This document shows positions 33,966-42,643 of a DNA stretch of 64,000 bases, one piece after another (the stretch's first letter is position 1; every line of letters begins with the position of its first letter). The notes under the pieces are model-generated. The model saw only the letters and a list, made by a program, of their open reading frames with translations. It made no database searches and was not told the origin of the DNA. Source of the stretch: Streptomyces sp. 1222.5 (GTDB lineage Bacteria; Actinomycetota; Actinomycetes; Streptomycetales; Streptomycetaceae); contig NZ_FNSZ01000001.1 in NCBI RefSeq assembly GCF_900105245.1, positions 1,116,001-1,180,000 of the forward strand, written 5' to 3'. Position numbers and translations under genes: made by a program.

Positions 33966-35114
33966 TCATGACCGCGGACGGGCGCCGTCGGCGACGGTGT
34001 CGGCGCACACCACGCGCACCCACCGCACCGCGTTGTTGGCGAAGCCGCCGCGGTTCCACCGCTGGCCGAGGGGCTGGACGCGGCCGTCGGTGTCGACGGC
34101 GCGCGCGGCGAGGTCGCGGTCGCCGGGGGTGGCGAGCCAGGTGGTCCGCCAGGACCGCCATGCCCAGCGGTTCCGGGGGGTGGCCGGTTCGAGGTCGGCG
34201 GGCCCCCAGCTCACACCGCCGTCGGCGCTGACCTCCACCGCGGCGACGGGAGCCTGTCCGGACCAGGCCCGGCCCTCCAGCGTCACCGGCCCCGGCCGCA
34301 CCGTGCGGGCCCGGGACATGAAGTCGGGGAAGCCGGGCGGCACCAGCAGGGCACGCGGCGCGATCCGGGTGACCGGTTCGCCGGGCTCGTCGGCGGTCTG
34401 CCGCAGCCGGTAGGCCACCGTCTGCTGGAAGCCGTCGAACGGTGTGCCGCTCACGGTGACCGAGCGCAGCCATTTGACGTGAGCCATGCCGTACCAGCCG
34501 GGCACGATCAGCCGCAGCGGGCGGCCGTGCTGCGGGGGCAGCGGAGCGCCGTTCATGGTGGTGGCCACCAGTACCTCGGGGTCGCCCCCGGTCGCGACGG
34601 CGAGCGGCAGCGCGCGCCGGTAGTCCTGTTCGACACCGCGTTCCACGCCGTGGTCGGCGCCGGTGAAGACGACGTCCACGGCGTCCGGCTCGACGCCGGC
34701 CTCCGCGAGCAGCAGCCACAGCGGCACCCCGGTCCAGTCGGCGGTGCCGACGGCCTCGACCAGCCAGGGCTGGCTGACCGGGCGGGGGGTGAGCAGGGCC
34801 CGTCCGTTGCCCGCGCACTCCAGGGTGACCCGTGTGGTGACCTGCGGGAACGACAGCAGGTCGGCGAGGCTCAGGTCGAGCGGACGGCGCACCCGCCCGT
34901 CGACGGTCAGCCGCCAGGCCCCGGCCTGCGGCACGTAGGGGATGTCATAGTGCGTGAGGACGTAGTGCAGGCCGGGCGGGGTGATGTCGTAGCGCATCGC
35001 CTCCAGCGGTAGTCCGTGATTGCGGGTGGCGAGCGCGAGTTCGTCGGCGCCGATGCCCTCTTCGGGCCCGGCCAGCCGGGCGGGGGCGCTCACGTCGGCG
35101 GTTCGTGGGCCCAT
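33966..35114 (-). CDS. Sulfite-oxidase-like molybdopterin enzyme
   Basis: From ATG 35114 the protein is about 382 residues. The oxidoreductase molybdopterin-binding domain covers about 40-250. TLECAGNGR near 115 includes the presumed Mo-ligating Cys. [21 protein letters not shown] and GADHGVE are conserved sulfite oxidase family blocks. The C-terminal dimerisation (Mo-co_dimer) domain, about 270-380, shows [23 protein letters not shown] and [12 protein letters not shown]. There is no Tat signal or heme domain, so it is a soluble, probably cytoplasmic, Mo enzyme of the SUOX family. Its substrate is uncertain; sulfite is not established for such bacterial homologues. It is divergent from sthA. 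Confidence 0.9.
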   Translation of the reverse strand: MGPRTADVSAPARLAGPEEGIGADELALATRNHGLPLEAMRYDITPPGLHYVLTHYDIPYVPQAGAWRLTVDGRVRRPLDLSLADLLSFPQVTTRVTLECAGNGRALLTPRPVSQPWLVEAVGTADWTGVPLWLLLAEAGVEPDAVDVVFTGADHGVERGVEQDYRRALPLAVATGGDPEVLVATTMNGAPLPPQHGRPLRLIVPGWYGMAHVKWLRSVTVSGTPFDGFQQTVAYRLRQTADEPGEPVTRIAPRALLVPPGFPDFMSRARTVRPGPVTLEGRAWSGQAPVAAVEVSADGGVSWGPADLEPATPRNRWAWRSWRTTWLATPGDRDLAARAVDTDGRVQPLGQRWNRGGFANNAVRWVRVVCADTVADGARPRS

Positions 35115-35245
35115 GGGCTCATTGTGCGCCCGGCGCGCGGTCCCGGCGAGGAGAGCGGGAGCCGGCGGCAACTCGGGGGCGCGCGGGGATTTCGGCGGCG
35201 GCCGTTCCCTTCCGCGGACGGGCGGACGGCTGGCACACTCCCGGG

Positions 35246-36652
35246 ATGCCCGACTTCGCATTCGACATGCTCGTCATCGGATCCGGACCCGGTGGCCAGA
35301 AGGCCGCCATCGCCGCGGCCAAGCTGGGCCGCCGGGTCGCCGTCGTCGACCGCGCCGACATGCTCGGCGGGGTCTCCCTGCACACCGGCACCATTCCCTC
35401 GAAGACCCTGCGCGAGGCGGTGCTGTACCTGACCGGTCTCACCCAGCGTGATCTGTACGGGCAGAGCTACCGGCTCAAGGAGGACATCACCGTCGCCGAC
35501 CTGACCGCACGCACCCGGCACGTGGTCGGACGCGAGGTGGACGTCGTCCGCAGCCAGCTGGCCCGCAACCACGTAACCCTCTACTCCGGCACGGCCCGCT
35601 TCACCGACCCGCACACGGTCGCCCTGTCCGAGGCGTCGGGCCGGGAGCGGCTGATCGGTGCCGAGCACGTGGTCATCGCCACCGGCACCCGGCCGGCCCG
35701 CCCGGCCAGCGTCGAGTTCGACGGGCGGACCATCATGGACTCGGACAACGTGCTCTCCGTGGAGCGGGTGCCGCGTTCCATGGTGATCGTCGGCGCGGGC
35801 GTGATCGGCATGGAGTACGCGTCGATGTTCGCCGCGCTGGGCAGCAGGGTGACCGTCGTGGAGAAGCGGCCCGGCATGCTGGATCTGTGCGACGTCGAGA
35901 TCGTGGAGTCGCTGAAGTACCACCTGCGGGACCTGGCCGTCACCTTCCGGTTCGGGGAGACCGTGGCCGCCGTGGAGCGCCACCAGCGGGGCACGCTCAC
36001 CGTGCTGGAGAGCGGCAAGAAGATCCCCGCGGACACGGTGATGTACTCGGCGGGCCGGCAGGGGCTCACCGACGACCTGGACCTGGAGCGGGCGGGGCTC
36101 GCGGCGGACCCGCGCGGGCGGATCGCGGTCGACGAGAACTACCGCACCGAGGTGCCGCACATCTACGCCGTCGGGGACGTCATCGGCTTCCCGGCGCTGG
36201 CGGCGACCTCCATGGAGCAGGGCCGGGCCGCCGCCTACCACGCCTGCGGGGAGCCGGCGGGGCGCATGCACCGGCTCCAGCCGATCGGCATCTACACGAT
36301 CCCGGAGATCAGCTTCGTGGGCCGCACCGAGGACCAGCTCACCGAGGACCGGGTGCCGTTCGAGGCCGGCGTCGCCCGGTACCGGGAACTGGCCCGGGGG
36401 CAGATCATCGGCGACTCCCACGGCATGCTGAAACTGCTGGTCTCCCCCGAGGACCGCACCCTGCTCGGGGTGCACTGCTTCGGCTCGGGCGCCACGGAAC
36501 TGATCCACATCGGCCAGTCCGTGATGGGCTGCGGAGGCACGGTGGACTATCTGGTGGACGCGGTCTTCAACTACCCGACGCTGGCGGAGTCGTACAAGGT
36601 GGCGGCGCTGGACGCGACGAACCGGTTGCGCCAGATCGAGCGGCTGGACTAG
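35246..36652 (+). CDS. sthA: Soluble pyridine nucleotide transhydrogenase SthA
   Basis: The 468-residue flavoprotein transfers electrons between NADPH and NAD+ in the cytoplasm, balancing redox pools. FAD motif [17 protein letters not shown] begins about residue 12. [18 protein letters not shown] near 178 is the NAD(P) motif. The segment [18 protein letters not shown] lacks the paired Cys of lipoamide and glutathione reductases, which is the normal state in SthA (GTIPSK) and rules out a disulfide reductase. C-terminal SCHG/STEL-like [21 protein letters not shown] and the dimerisation domain complete it. Length fits the family (about 465). Two terminators lie downstream. Confidence 0.92.
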   Translation: MPDFAFDMLVIGSGPGGQKAAIAAAKLGRRVAVVDRADMLGGVSLHTGTIPSKTLREAVLYLTGLTQRDLYGQSYRLKEDITVADLTARTRHVVGREVDVVRSQLARNHVTLYSGTARFTDPHTVALSEASGRERLIGAEHVVIATGTRPARPASVEFDGRTIMDSDNVLSVERVPRSMVIVGAGVIGMEYASMFAALGSRVTVVEKRPGMLDLCDVEIVESLKYHLRDLAVTFRFGETVAAVERHQRGTLTVLESGKKIPADTVMYSAGRQGLTDDLDLERAGLAADPRGRIAVDENYRTEVPHIYAVGDVIGFPALAATSMEQGRAAAYHACGEPAGRMHRLQPIGIYTIPEISFVGRTEDQLTEDRVPFEAGVARYRELARGQIIGDSHGMLKLLVSPEDRTLLGVHCFGSGATELIHIGQSVMGCGGTVDYLVDAVFNYPTLAESYKVAALDATNRLRQIERLD

Positions 36653-36661
36653 GGGTCTCGG

Positions 36662-36706
36662 TCGGATTCGCCCCCGAGTCGTCCGCGACGCCGGGGGCGG
36701 ATCCGA
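36662..36706. terminator. Stem-loop terminator after sthA
   Basis: Arms 36662-36676 and 36692-36706 pair over 15 bp with one mismatch, directly after the sthA stop codon. Confidence 0.7.
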
Positions 36707-36710
36707 GAAG

Positions 36711-36746
36711 CCGACGGGAGGCCCGGAGCGGGGCCGCTCCCGTCGG
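36711..36746. terminator. Second stem-loop, before the DUF5709 gene end
   Basis: A perfect 10-bp stem (36711-36720 with 36737-36746), with further pairing possible inside the loop, lies 8 bp from the stop of the leftward DUF5709 gene. Confidence 0.65.
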
Positions 36747-36754
36747 CCCGGGGG

Positions 36755-37231
36755 TCAGGGTTCCTCCTCCACCACGTGGACCGCCGCCTCCTCCGCGCCC
36801 GCCGCTCCCCCGTCGATGCCGACGTCGGCGGCGACCGCCTCCTTGACGGTGTCCGGGTGGGCGCCCTCGTCCGGGGCCACCAGACGGCCCGCGCGGGACG
36901 CGCCCGCCTCGGGGTCGACCGGCTCGCCCTCGCCGCCGGGCAGGTCGCCGACCTCGTCGCCGGCCGGCACGTCCACGTCCGGGACCTCCTGGCCGAGCCG
37001 TTCGTCCAGGGTCTCGCCCTCGTGCTGCTCGGCGGCGGTGGTGCCGTGCTTGGTGACGCCCAGCGGCCGTTCGGGCGGGGAGTAGCCCTCGTCGAGGATG
37101 TCGTCGTACGAGCGCTCGCCGACCGCGTCCTGGAGGTCCAGGGGTCCGGCGTCCTCCTGTTCCTCGTTGGTACCGGTGGGCTGGTAGGCGTCGTCCGCCA
37201 TCGGGGTCTGCTCCGACTGCTGGTCGCTCAT
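36755..37231 (-). CDS. DUF5709 domain protein
   Basis: The 158-residue acidic protein starts at an ATG behind a full GAAGGAGG ribosome site. It shows the DUF5709 pattern: PLDLQDAVGERSYDDILDEGYSPPERPLGVTKHGTTAAEQHEGETLDERL, followed by an acidic, Asp/Glu-rich region and AGRLVAPDEGAHPDTVKEAVAADVGIDGGAAGAEEAA. It is soluble and probably largely disordered. Function is unknown; the family is restricted to actinobacteria. It is likely monocistronic. Confidence 0.85.
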   Translation of the reverse strand: MSDQQSEQTPMADDAYQPTGTNEEQEDAGPLDLQDAVGERSYDDILDEGYSPPERPLGVTKHGTTAAEQHEGETLDERLGQEVPDVDVPAGDEVGDLPGGEGEPVDPEAGASRAGRLVAPDEGAHPDTVKEAVAADVGIDGGAAGAEEAAVHVVEEEP

Positions 37232-37384
37232 CGTCGCCTCCTTCTCGGCTCGCGGGCGGTCCCGGTCCGCGTTTCCCGCAGCGGGGTCATTAACCCCGCG
37301 AGCCCGGGAACGGATCAGTCGGCGGACCGCCCGGCCGGCCCGCCGCCCCCGGTCCACTCCTGACAAGGGAAAGCCTCGGGCTTC

Positions 37385-37402
37385 GACTACAGTGCAGTAG
37401 TC
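37385..37402. promoter_or_regulatory. BlaI/MecI-type operator 1
   Basis: GACTACAGTGCAGTAGTC is an imperfect 18-bp dyad (7 of 9 symmetrical positions) containing the ACTAC and GTAGT half-sites of BlaI/MecI-type repressors. Its centre is 19 bp from that of operator 2. Confidence 0.6.
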
Positions 37403-37403
37403 G

Positions 37404-37421
37404 GTCTACACATGTGTAGTC
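37404..37421. promoter_or_regulatory. BlaI/MecI-type operator 2
   Basis: GTCTACACATGTGTAGTC is an 18-bp dyad (8 of 9 positions; its 14-bp core CTACACATGTGTAG is perfect), similar to the TACTACANNTGTAGTA sites of BlaI-family proteins. It lies 27 bp upstream of the preferred PAP2 start. It overlaps the GTG at 37412, which argues against that codon as the true start. Confidence 0.65.
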
Positions 37422-37447
37422 AAGTTCGAAGGGCCGCTGCGAGCGTC

Positions 37448-38194
37448 ATGAATCGGAAGAAGGTCGCGGAGGCGGCGGGTACCGGAGCCCTGGGCGCCTG
37501 GCTCGCGTTCGGCGTGCTCGCGGGGGTGGTGGTGTCGCGCCACCACGGCGCCCCGCTCCCTCTCGACCAGGGGCTGCTGACCTGGTCCGTCGGGCACCGC
37601 CCGCCCATGGCGGTGGCGGTCGCCCGCGGTCTGACCGTCACCGGCACGGGGGTCGTCCCGTACGTGCTGGCGGTGGTCGCCGGGCTGATCGCGGGCCGCG
37701 GCGCCCGGCAGCGACTGGTGGCCGTGCTGCTCGCCGTGGGCTGCCTGAGCATGGGCCAGAGCCTGCGGTACGCGGTGATGAACCTGGTCGCCAGGGCCCG
37801 GCCGCCGCAGTACGAGTGGCAGACCCACGCGTCGGGCTGGTCGTTCCCGTCCGGGCACACCACGACGGCCGCGCTGACGGCCGGACTGCTGATCACCGCC
37901 CTGTACCTGCGCTCCCCGCACGGGCGGACCGCCGTGCGCCTGGCGGTCGGATGCTGGGGGGCGGCCGTCGGACTGACCCGTGTCTTCCTGGGCGTGCACT
38001 GGTTCACCGACGTCGTCGGCGGCTGGCTGTTCGCCCTCGGCTGGCTCGGGGTCCTGCTGTGGGCGGCCGCCCGTCTGCTGCCCCCGCGGTTCGTGCCCGG
38101 CGATCAGGAACCGGCCCCGGACCCGGGCGGCGCCCCCTCGGGCGGACGGGGGCCGCGCGACTCCCGGCACGAAGGACGGTCGCGCCCCGCCTGA
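37448..38194 (+). CDS. PAP2-family phosphatase (membrane)
   Basis: From ATG 37448 the protein is about 248 residues with about six membrane helices. The PAP2 motifs are present: KxxxxxxRP as RYAVMNLVARARP, PSGH in GWSFPSGHTTT near residue 137, and SRxxxxxHxxxD as TRVFLGVHWFTDVVGGW. It should remove phosphate from undecaprenyl pyrophosphate or phosphatidate at the outer membrane face. The C-terminal tail is Pro/Gly-rich. Tandem BlaI-type operators sit in its promoter. Since a BlaI-type repressor gene lies 1.6 kb away, cell-wall-stress control is plausible. Confidence 0.9.
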   Translation: MNRKKVAEAAGTGALGAWLAFGVLAGVVVSRHHGAPLPLDQGLLTWSVGHRPPMAVAVARGLTVTGTGVVPYVLAVVAGLIAGRGARQRLVAVLLAVGCLSMGQSLRYAVMNLVARARPPQYEWQTHASGWSFPSGHTTTAALTAGLLITALYLRSPHGRTAVRLAVGCWGAAVGLTRVFLGVHWFTDVVGGWLFALGWLGVLLWAAARLLPPRFVPGDQEPAPDPGGAPSGGRGPRDSRHEGRSRPA

Positions 38195-38219
38195 CCCGGC
38201 GCACCGGGCCGCGGTGCCC

Positions 38220-39719
38220 TCATCGGTCCGCGGCGGCTCCGGCCCCCGGTACGGCGAAGTACAACCGCACCGCGCCCGCGGGCGCCGACGGCCAGTCGCG
38301 GGCGTAGCGGGGTGCCCGGGTGCCCCCGGCCACGAGTACGGCCACCGGGACACGCCGGGCGGTGCGGACGATGCCGGCCGTGGTGGCGTTGGCGTTGTGC
38401 CCCTTCGTCGCGGCCGAGGAGCAGCCGGCGTAGAAGGCGACCGGGATGGCCTCGTGGCCGGTGAGCAGGCACGGCGGCCGCACACCTAGGCCGTGCAGGG
38501 CGGACGCGGTACGGGACCATGCGCCGTGGGAGGCGGTCGTGCGGTCCACCGCGTCCCGCAGCACGGCCAGCTGTACCGCCAGGTGGGCGGCGAGGCCCAG
38601 GCAGAGCAGGGTCACGGCCAAGGGGCGCCAGGTCCGGCGCGGGCCGCTCACCGGGCGGCAGAGCACGTCGGCGACCGGGACCGCCAGCAGGGCGTAGGCC
38701 GGGAGCAGGAAGCGGGGTGCCGCGTAGCCGATCAGGAACAGGTACGGGAAGGCGGCGGCCGCCGCGCAGACGAGCGGCACGGCCGTGGCCGCCGTACGCC
38801 GGGCGCGGACCGCGACGGCCAGCGCGAGCACGGCGAGCACCGGCAGCGTGAACCACCACACGGCGACGACCGGGTTCGGCAGCTCCCCGGTGCAGGGCCG
38901 GCACAGGGCCCGCCCGCCCATGCTGCGCAACTGGTCCACGACGGCGAAGTGCCAGCCGAGGCCGCCCTGGATCGCCGAGCCGTCGGAGAGCCGGCGGCCC
39001 AGGCCGCCGTAGCGCGCGTACGCCTCGACGACCCATTCCGCGGCGCCGGCCGCGAGCCCCGCGAGCAGCACCCACAGCGTCCGCCGTCGGCGGCGCGGCA
39101 GGCCGAGGGCGAGGAGCGGCAGGACGGCCCAGACGGCGTCCACGGGCCGCATCAGCGCCATGAACGCCGCGCACGCCGCCAGACCCCACAGGGCGGGGCG
39201 GTCGGTACGGTCGGCCCGGGCGCGCAGGAAGCAGGCGACGGCGGCCAGGGCGCCCACGGCGACCCAGTAGTTGGGCATGGCCTGCGGGCCGTAGAACAGC
39301 GTCACCCACAGGGAGGCGAACAGGGTGCCCCCGACGGCGAGCACGCGGACCGGGAACAGGCCGAGCCAGGTCCGCAGGGCCAGGAACAGCCCCAGTCCGG
39401 AGAGGACCGCGAGGTAGACGCGGAGCAGGGCCGTCGAGGACGACCAGGAGGTGACGGGTGCGACCAGCACGGAGACGCCCCGGGCGCGGGGTGCGCTGAA
39501 GAAGGCGGCCGGCGTGTGCGCGCTGACCTGGCTGACGTACACCGTCTCGTCCCAGCCGAGGCCCATGCCGGGCCGGACCAGGAGCAGTTGGGCCAGGGTG
39601 AAGGCCGCGGCGACGGCCGCGAGCGGTGCGAGGGCCCGCGGGTCCCGGGCGCGCCCGGAGAGGCGTCGTGGGCGCTCGCGGCGCAGTCCGGCGAGTGGGG
39701 CGTACGCGCTGCCGGCCAT
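38220..39719 (-). CDS. GT-C-type membrane glycosyltransferase
   Basis: From ATG 39719 (GGAAAGGTG upstream) the protein is about 499 residues with about ten to twelve membrane helices. The first extracellular loop carries GLGWDETVYVSQ, with the Asp-Glu pair used by GT-C transferases (GT39/GT83/GT87-like) for polyprenyl-phosphate-linked sugars. A soluble C-terminal domain follows (about 400-499). It probably moves a sugar from a lipid carrier to a wall or membrane glycan outside the cell. The acceptor is unknown. It is divergent from the BlaI-type regulator gene. Confidence 0.82.
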   Translation of the reverse strand: MAGSAYAPLAGLRRERPRRLSGRARDPRALAPLAAVAAAFTLAQLLLVRPGMGLGWDETVYVSQVSAHTPAAFFSAPRARGVSVLVAPVTSWSSSTALLRVYLAVLSGLGLFLALRTWLGLFPVRVLAVGGTLFASLWVTLFYGPQAMPNYWVAVGALAAVACFLRARADRTDRPALWGLAACAAFMALMRPVDAVWAVLPLLALGLPRRRRRTLWVLLAGLAAGAAEWVVEAYARYGGLGRRLSDGSAIQGGLGWHFAVVDQLRSMGGRALCRPCTGELPNPVVAVWWFTLPVLAVLALAVAVRARRTAATAVPLVCAAAAAFPYLFLIGYAAPRFLLPAYALLAVPVADVLCRPVSGPRRTWRPLAVTLLCLGLAAHLAVQLAVLRDAVDRTTASHGAWSRTASALHGLGVRPPCLLTGHEAIPVAFYAGCSSAATKGHNANATTAGIVRTARRVPVAVLVAGGTRAPRYARDWPSAPAGAVRLYFAVPGAGAAADR

Positions 39720-39830
39720 CGTCACCTTTCCGCCGTGGGCGCAGACAGCGACAAACTAACGTAATCCGGAAGCACTCGCCGACCGGGAGGGGCCTCCGAC
39801 CGGCGGCCCTACGCGCTGTAAGGTTGGCGT

Positions 39831-40214
39831 ATGGCTGGCACAGGGTCCCGCGGCAGAGCGGAGCGGCGCAGCGCCGGTGAGCTGGAGAGCGAGGTCCTGG
39901 CCACCCTCTGGGCCACCGAGCGGCCGCTGACCCCGGCGGAGATCCAGACCGGCATCGGCGGCGGACTCGCGTACAACACGATCCACACCATCCTCAAACG
40001 TCTGTACGACAAGGGGCTGGTGCTGCGGGACGCCGACGGACGGCGCGGCGCGTACCGGCCGGCCAAGAACGCGGCGGAGCTGACGGCCAAGGCGATGCAC
40101 GACGCCCTGCACCGGGGCCCGGACCCGGTCGCCGCGCTCCAGCACTTCGTCACCGGGCTGAGCGCGCAGGACGCGCGGGCGCTGCGCGAACTCCTGGCCG
40201 GACACGGCGAATGA
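39831..40214 (+). CDS. BlaI/MecI/CopY-family repressor
   Basis: The 127-residue protein has the family winged helix at residues 16-80: GELESEVLATLWATERPLTPAEIQTGIGGGLAYNTIHTILKRLYDKGLV. The wing RRGAYRPAKNAAELTAKAMHDALHR and a C-terminal dimerisation helix follow. It should bind TACTAC-N-GTAGTA-type dyads. The two sites at 37385-37421 fit. A weaker, imperfect CCTACGCGCTGTAAGG site lies at 39808-39823 before its own start. No BlaR-like sensor protease is adjacent, so derepression may be controlled elsewhere. Confidence 0.9.
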   Translation: MAGTGSRGRAERRSAGELESEVLATLWATERPLTPAEIQTGIGGGLAYNTIHTILKRLYDKGLVLRDADGRRGAYRPAKNAAELTAKAMHDALHRGPDPVAALQHFVTGLSAQDARALRELLAGHGE

Positions 40215-40243
40215 GGCCGGTGCCGTAGGAGCACGGGCCGTCC

Positions 40244-40280
40244 GGGGGTGCGGGCGGCGGGCGCGCCGCCGCCCGCCCCC
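40244..40280. terminator. Bidirectional stem-loop between convergent genes
   Basis: A perfect 10-bp stem (40251-40260 with 40266-40275), extended by GGGGG/CCCCC outside a 2-nt bulge, lies between the BlaI gene and the end of the GH65 gene. Confidence 0.75.
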
Positions 40281-40300
40281 TCGCACCACCGCGCCGGGGC

Positions 40301-42643
40301 TCAGCGGCCGTTCGGCGCGCGGTGCGGCGGCTGCTGGGGGGTGGGCCGGGAGACGGCTCGCGGCACGGTCCGCACGGCCGGCTCGTCGGCACTCACCGTG
40401 AGCGGTTCGCCGTGGTGGTACAGGGTGAGCGGCGGACCGTCCAGGAGCTGGTACGTCGCCTTGTCGGCACCGATCTCCACACGCAGCCGGCGGCCGCGGA
40501 ACTGCACGTTGAACGCGAGCCGGCTGAGCCGCTCGGGCAGGCGGGGCGCGAAGCGCAGCCGGTCGCCGTCCCGCCGCATGCCGCCGAACCCGGCCACGAG
40601 CGCCATCCAGGTACCGGCCAGTGAGGCGATGTGCAGCCCGTCCCGGGTGTTGTGCTCCAGGTCGTGCAGGTCCATCAGCGCGGCCTCGGTGGTGTACTTC
40701 CAGGCCAGCCCGAGGTGACCGGCCTGCGCGGCGATGACGGCCTGGCAGCAGGCGGACAGGGAGGAGTCCCGGACCGTCAGCGGCTCGTAGTAGGCGAAGT
40801 TCCGGGCGATCTGCTCGTCGTCGAACAGGTCTCCGCAGGTGTACATGGCGAACACCAGGTCGGCCTGCTTGACGACCTGCTTGCGGTACAGGTCGAAGTA
40901 CGGGAAGTTCAGCAGCAGCGGGTACTGGTCGGGCCGCGTGCCGTCGAAGTCCCAGCGCTGGTACCGGGTGAAGCCCGCGTGCTGTTCGTGGACGCCGAGC
41001 TCGTCGTTGTAGGGCACGTGCATGGCCGCGGCGGCGTCCCGCCAGGCCGCGCTCTCCTCCTCGCCCACGCCGAGCCGTTCCGCCTCGTGGGGGTGGCGCT
41101 CGACGGCGTCGGCCGCCGTGAGCAGGTTCCGCCGGGCCATGAGGTTGGTGTAGGTGTTGTCGTCGGCGACCGCGCTGTACTCGTCCGGGCCGGTGACGCC
41201 GTCGAGGTGGAAGACGCCGTGGCTGTCGTGGTGGCCCAGCGACCGCCACAGCCGGGCCGTCTCCACCAGCAGCTCCACGCCGACCTCCCGTTCGAAGGCG
41301 GTGTCGCCGGTCGCCTCCACGTACCGGACGACCGCGTCGGCGATGTCGGCGTTCACATGGAAGGCCGCGGTGCCGGCCGGCCAGTACGCCGAGCCCTCCG
41401 AGCCGGCGATGGTGCGCCACGGGAAGGCGGCCCCGACGTGGCCGAGCTGGGCGGCGCGTTCGCGGGCCTCGTCCAGGGTGTTGTGCCGCCAGCGCAGCGC
41501 CTCGGCGACCGCCGCGGGCGCGGTGTGGGTGAGCAGGGGCAGCACGAACATCTCGGTGTCCCAGAACGCGTGTCCGTCGTAGCCGGACCCGGTCAGTCCC
41601 TTCGCCGGGATCGCGCGCTGCTCGGCGCGGGCCCCGGCCTGCAGCACGTGGAACAGCGCGAACCGGACCGCCTGCTGGATCTCCTCGTCGCCCTCGACCT
41701 CGACGTCGGCGCGGGCCCAGAAGTCGTCCAGGCAGCCCCGCTGGTCCGCCAGCAGCCCCTGCCAGCCGTCGTGCGCGGCGGCCGCGAGCGCCGCGTCGAC
41801 CTGGTCCGCCATCGCGGGCAGCGAGCGGGTCGCGGACCAGCCGTGCGCGACCAGCTTCTCCAGCCTGAGCGTCTGCCCCGGCTCCAGGACCGAGGTGACG
41901 GTCAGCCGGGCCACGTCGATGCCGCTCTCGCTGCGGGTCGTGGTGCGCTCCGGGCCGCTGACGGCGTGGTCCGCGGCGACGGCCACGCGGAGGCCGCTGC
42001 GCCGGGTGCGGTGCACCAGCCGCAGCCGGTTGCCCGAGGCGAAGCCGTCCTCCTGCTCCAACGGCGACTTCAGCGCGATCGCCGCGCGCGGGTCGCCGTT
42101 GGGCTCCGGCAGGCTCTCGTTGGTGACCAGTTCCGACTGGATCACCACCCGGCTGCGGCTGCCGACGGCCTCCACCTCGTAGGCGACGGCGGCCACCGCC
42201 CGCTGGGTGAGCGACACCAGCCGGGTCGAGCGGACCCGGGCCGTCGAGCCGGCCGGGGAGGTCCACTCGCAGGTCCGCTCCAGCACCCCGCGGCGCAGGT
42301 CCAGCACGCGCTCGTGGGACACGAGCCGCCCGTAGCGCAGGTCGAACGGCTCGTCGTCCACCAGCAGCCTGACGACCTTGCCGTTGGTGACGTTGATGAC
42401 CGTCTGGCCGGACTCCGGGTAGCCGTAGCCGGCCTCCGCGTACGGCAGCGGATGCACCTCGTGCACACCGTTGAGGTAGCTGCCGGGCAGGCCGTGCGGC
42501 TCCCCCTCGTCGAGGTTGCCGCGCCAGCCGACGTGGCCGTTGGACAGGGCGAACACCGACTCGCTCTGGGCGAGGACGTCCAGGTCGAGGGCGGTCTCCC
42601 GGACGGTCCACGGCTCCACGGCGTACGACCGCTCGGTGATCAC
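40301..42643 (-). CDS. GH65-family disaccharide phosphorylase (maltose/trehalose type)
   Basis: The protein is about 780 residues from the GTG at 42643. An N-terminal beta-sandwich (FALSNGHVGWRGNLDEGEPHGLPGSYLNGVHE) precedes an (alpha/alpha)6 barrel carrying RHNTLDEARERAAQLG, HAFWDTEMFVLPLLTH and the catalytic acid in VTGPDEYSAVADDNTYTN. It should phosphorolyse an alpha-glucoside (trehalose, maltose, kojibiose or nigerose) to beta-glucose 1-phosphate and glucose. Its GTG overlaps the TGA of the upstream beta-PGM-like gene by 4 bp (GTGA), so translation is coupled. That enzyme would convert the product to glucose 6-phosphate. GGGAGG precedes the start. The linear substrate is not fixed by sequence. 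Confidence 0.9.
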   Translation of the reverse strand: MITERSYAVEPWTVRETALDLDVLAQSESVFALSNGHVGWRGNLDEGEPHGLPGSYLNGVHEVHPLPYAEAGYGYPESGQTVINVTNGKVVRLLVDDEPFDLRYGRLVSHERVLDLRRGVLERTCEWTSPAGSTARVRSTRLVSLTQRAVAAVAYEVEAVGSRSRVVIQSELVTNESLPEPNGDPRAAIALKSPLEQEDGFASGNRLRLVHRTRRSGLRVAVAADHAVSGPERTTTRSESGIDVARLTVTSVLEPGQTLRLEKLVAHGWSATRSLPAMADQVDAALAAAAHDGWQGLLADQRGCLDDFWARADVEVEGDEEIQQAVRFALFHVLQAGARAEQRAIPAKGLTGSGYDGHAFWDTEMFVLPLLTHTAPAAVAEALRWRHNTLDEARERAAQLGHVGAAFPWRTIAGSEGSAYWPAGTAAFHVNADIADAVVRYVEATGDTAFEREVGVELLVETARLWRSLGHHDSHGVFHLDGVTGPDEYSAVADDNTYTNLMARRNLLTAADAVERHPHEAERLGVGEEESAAWRDAAAAMHVPYNDELGVHEQHAGFTRYQRWDFDGTRPDQYPLLLNFPYFDLYRKQVVKQADLVFAMYTCGDLFDDEQIARNFAYYEPLTVRDSSLSACCQAVIAAQAGHLGLAWKYTTEAALMDLHDLEHNTRDGLHIASLAGTWMALVAGFGGMRRDGDRLRFAPRLPERLSRLAFNVQFRGRRLRVEIGADKATYQLLDGPPLTLYHHGEPLTVSADEPAVRTVPRAVSRPTPQQPPHRAPNGR

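Noticed and set aside
37412..37447. GTG at 37412 as the PAP2 start
   Set aside because: It lies inside operator 2. The ATG at 37448 gives a normal PAP2 N-terminus.
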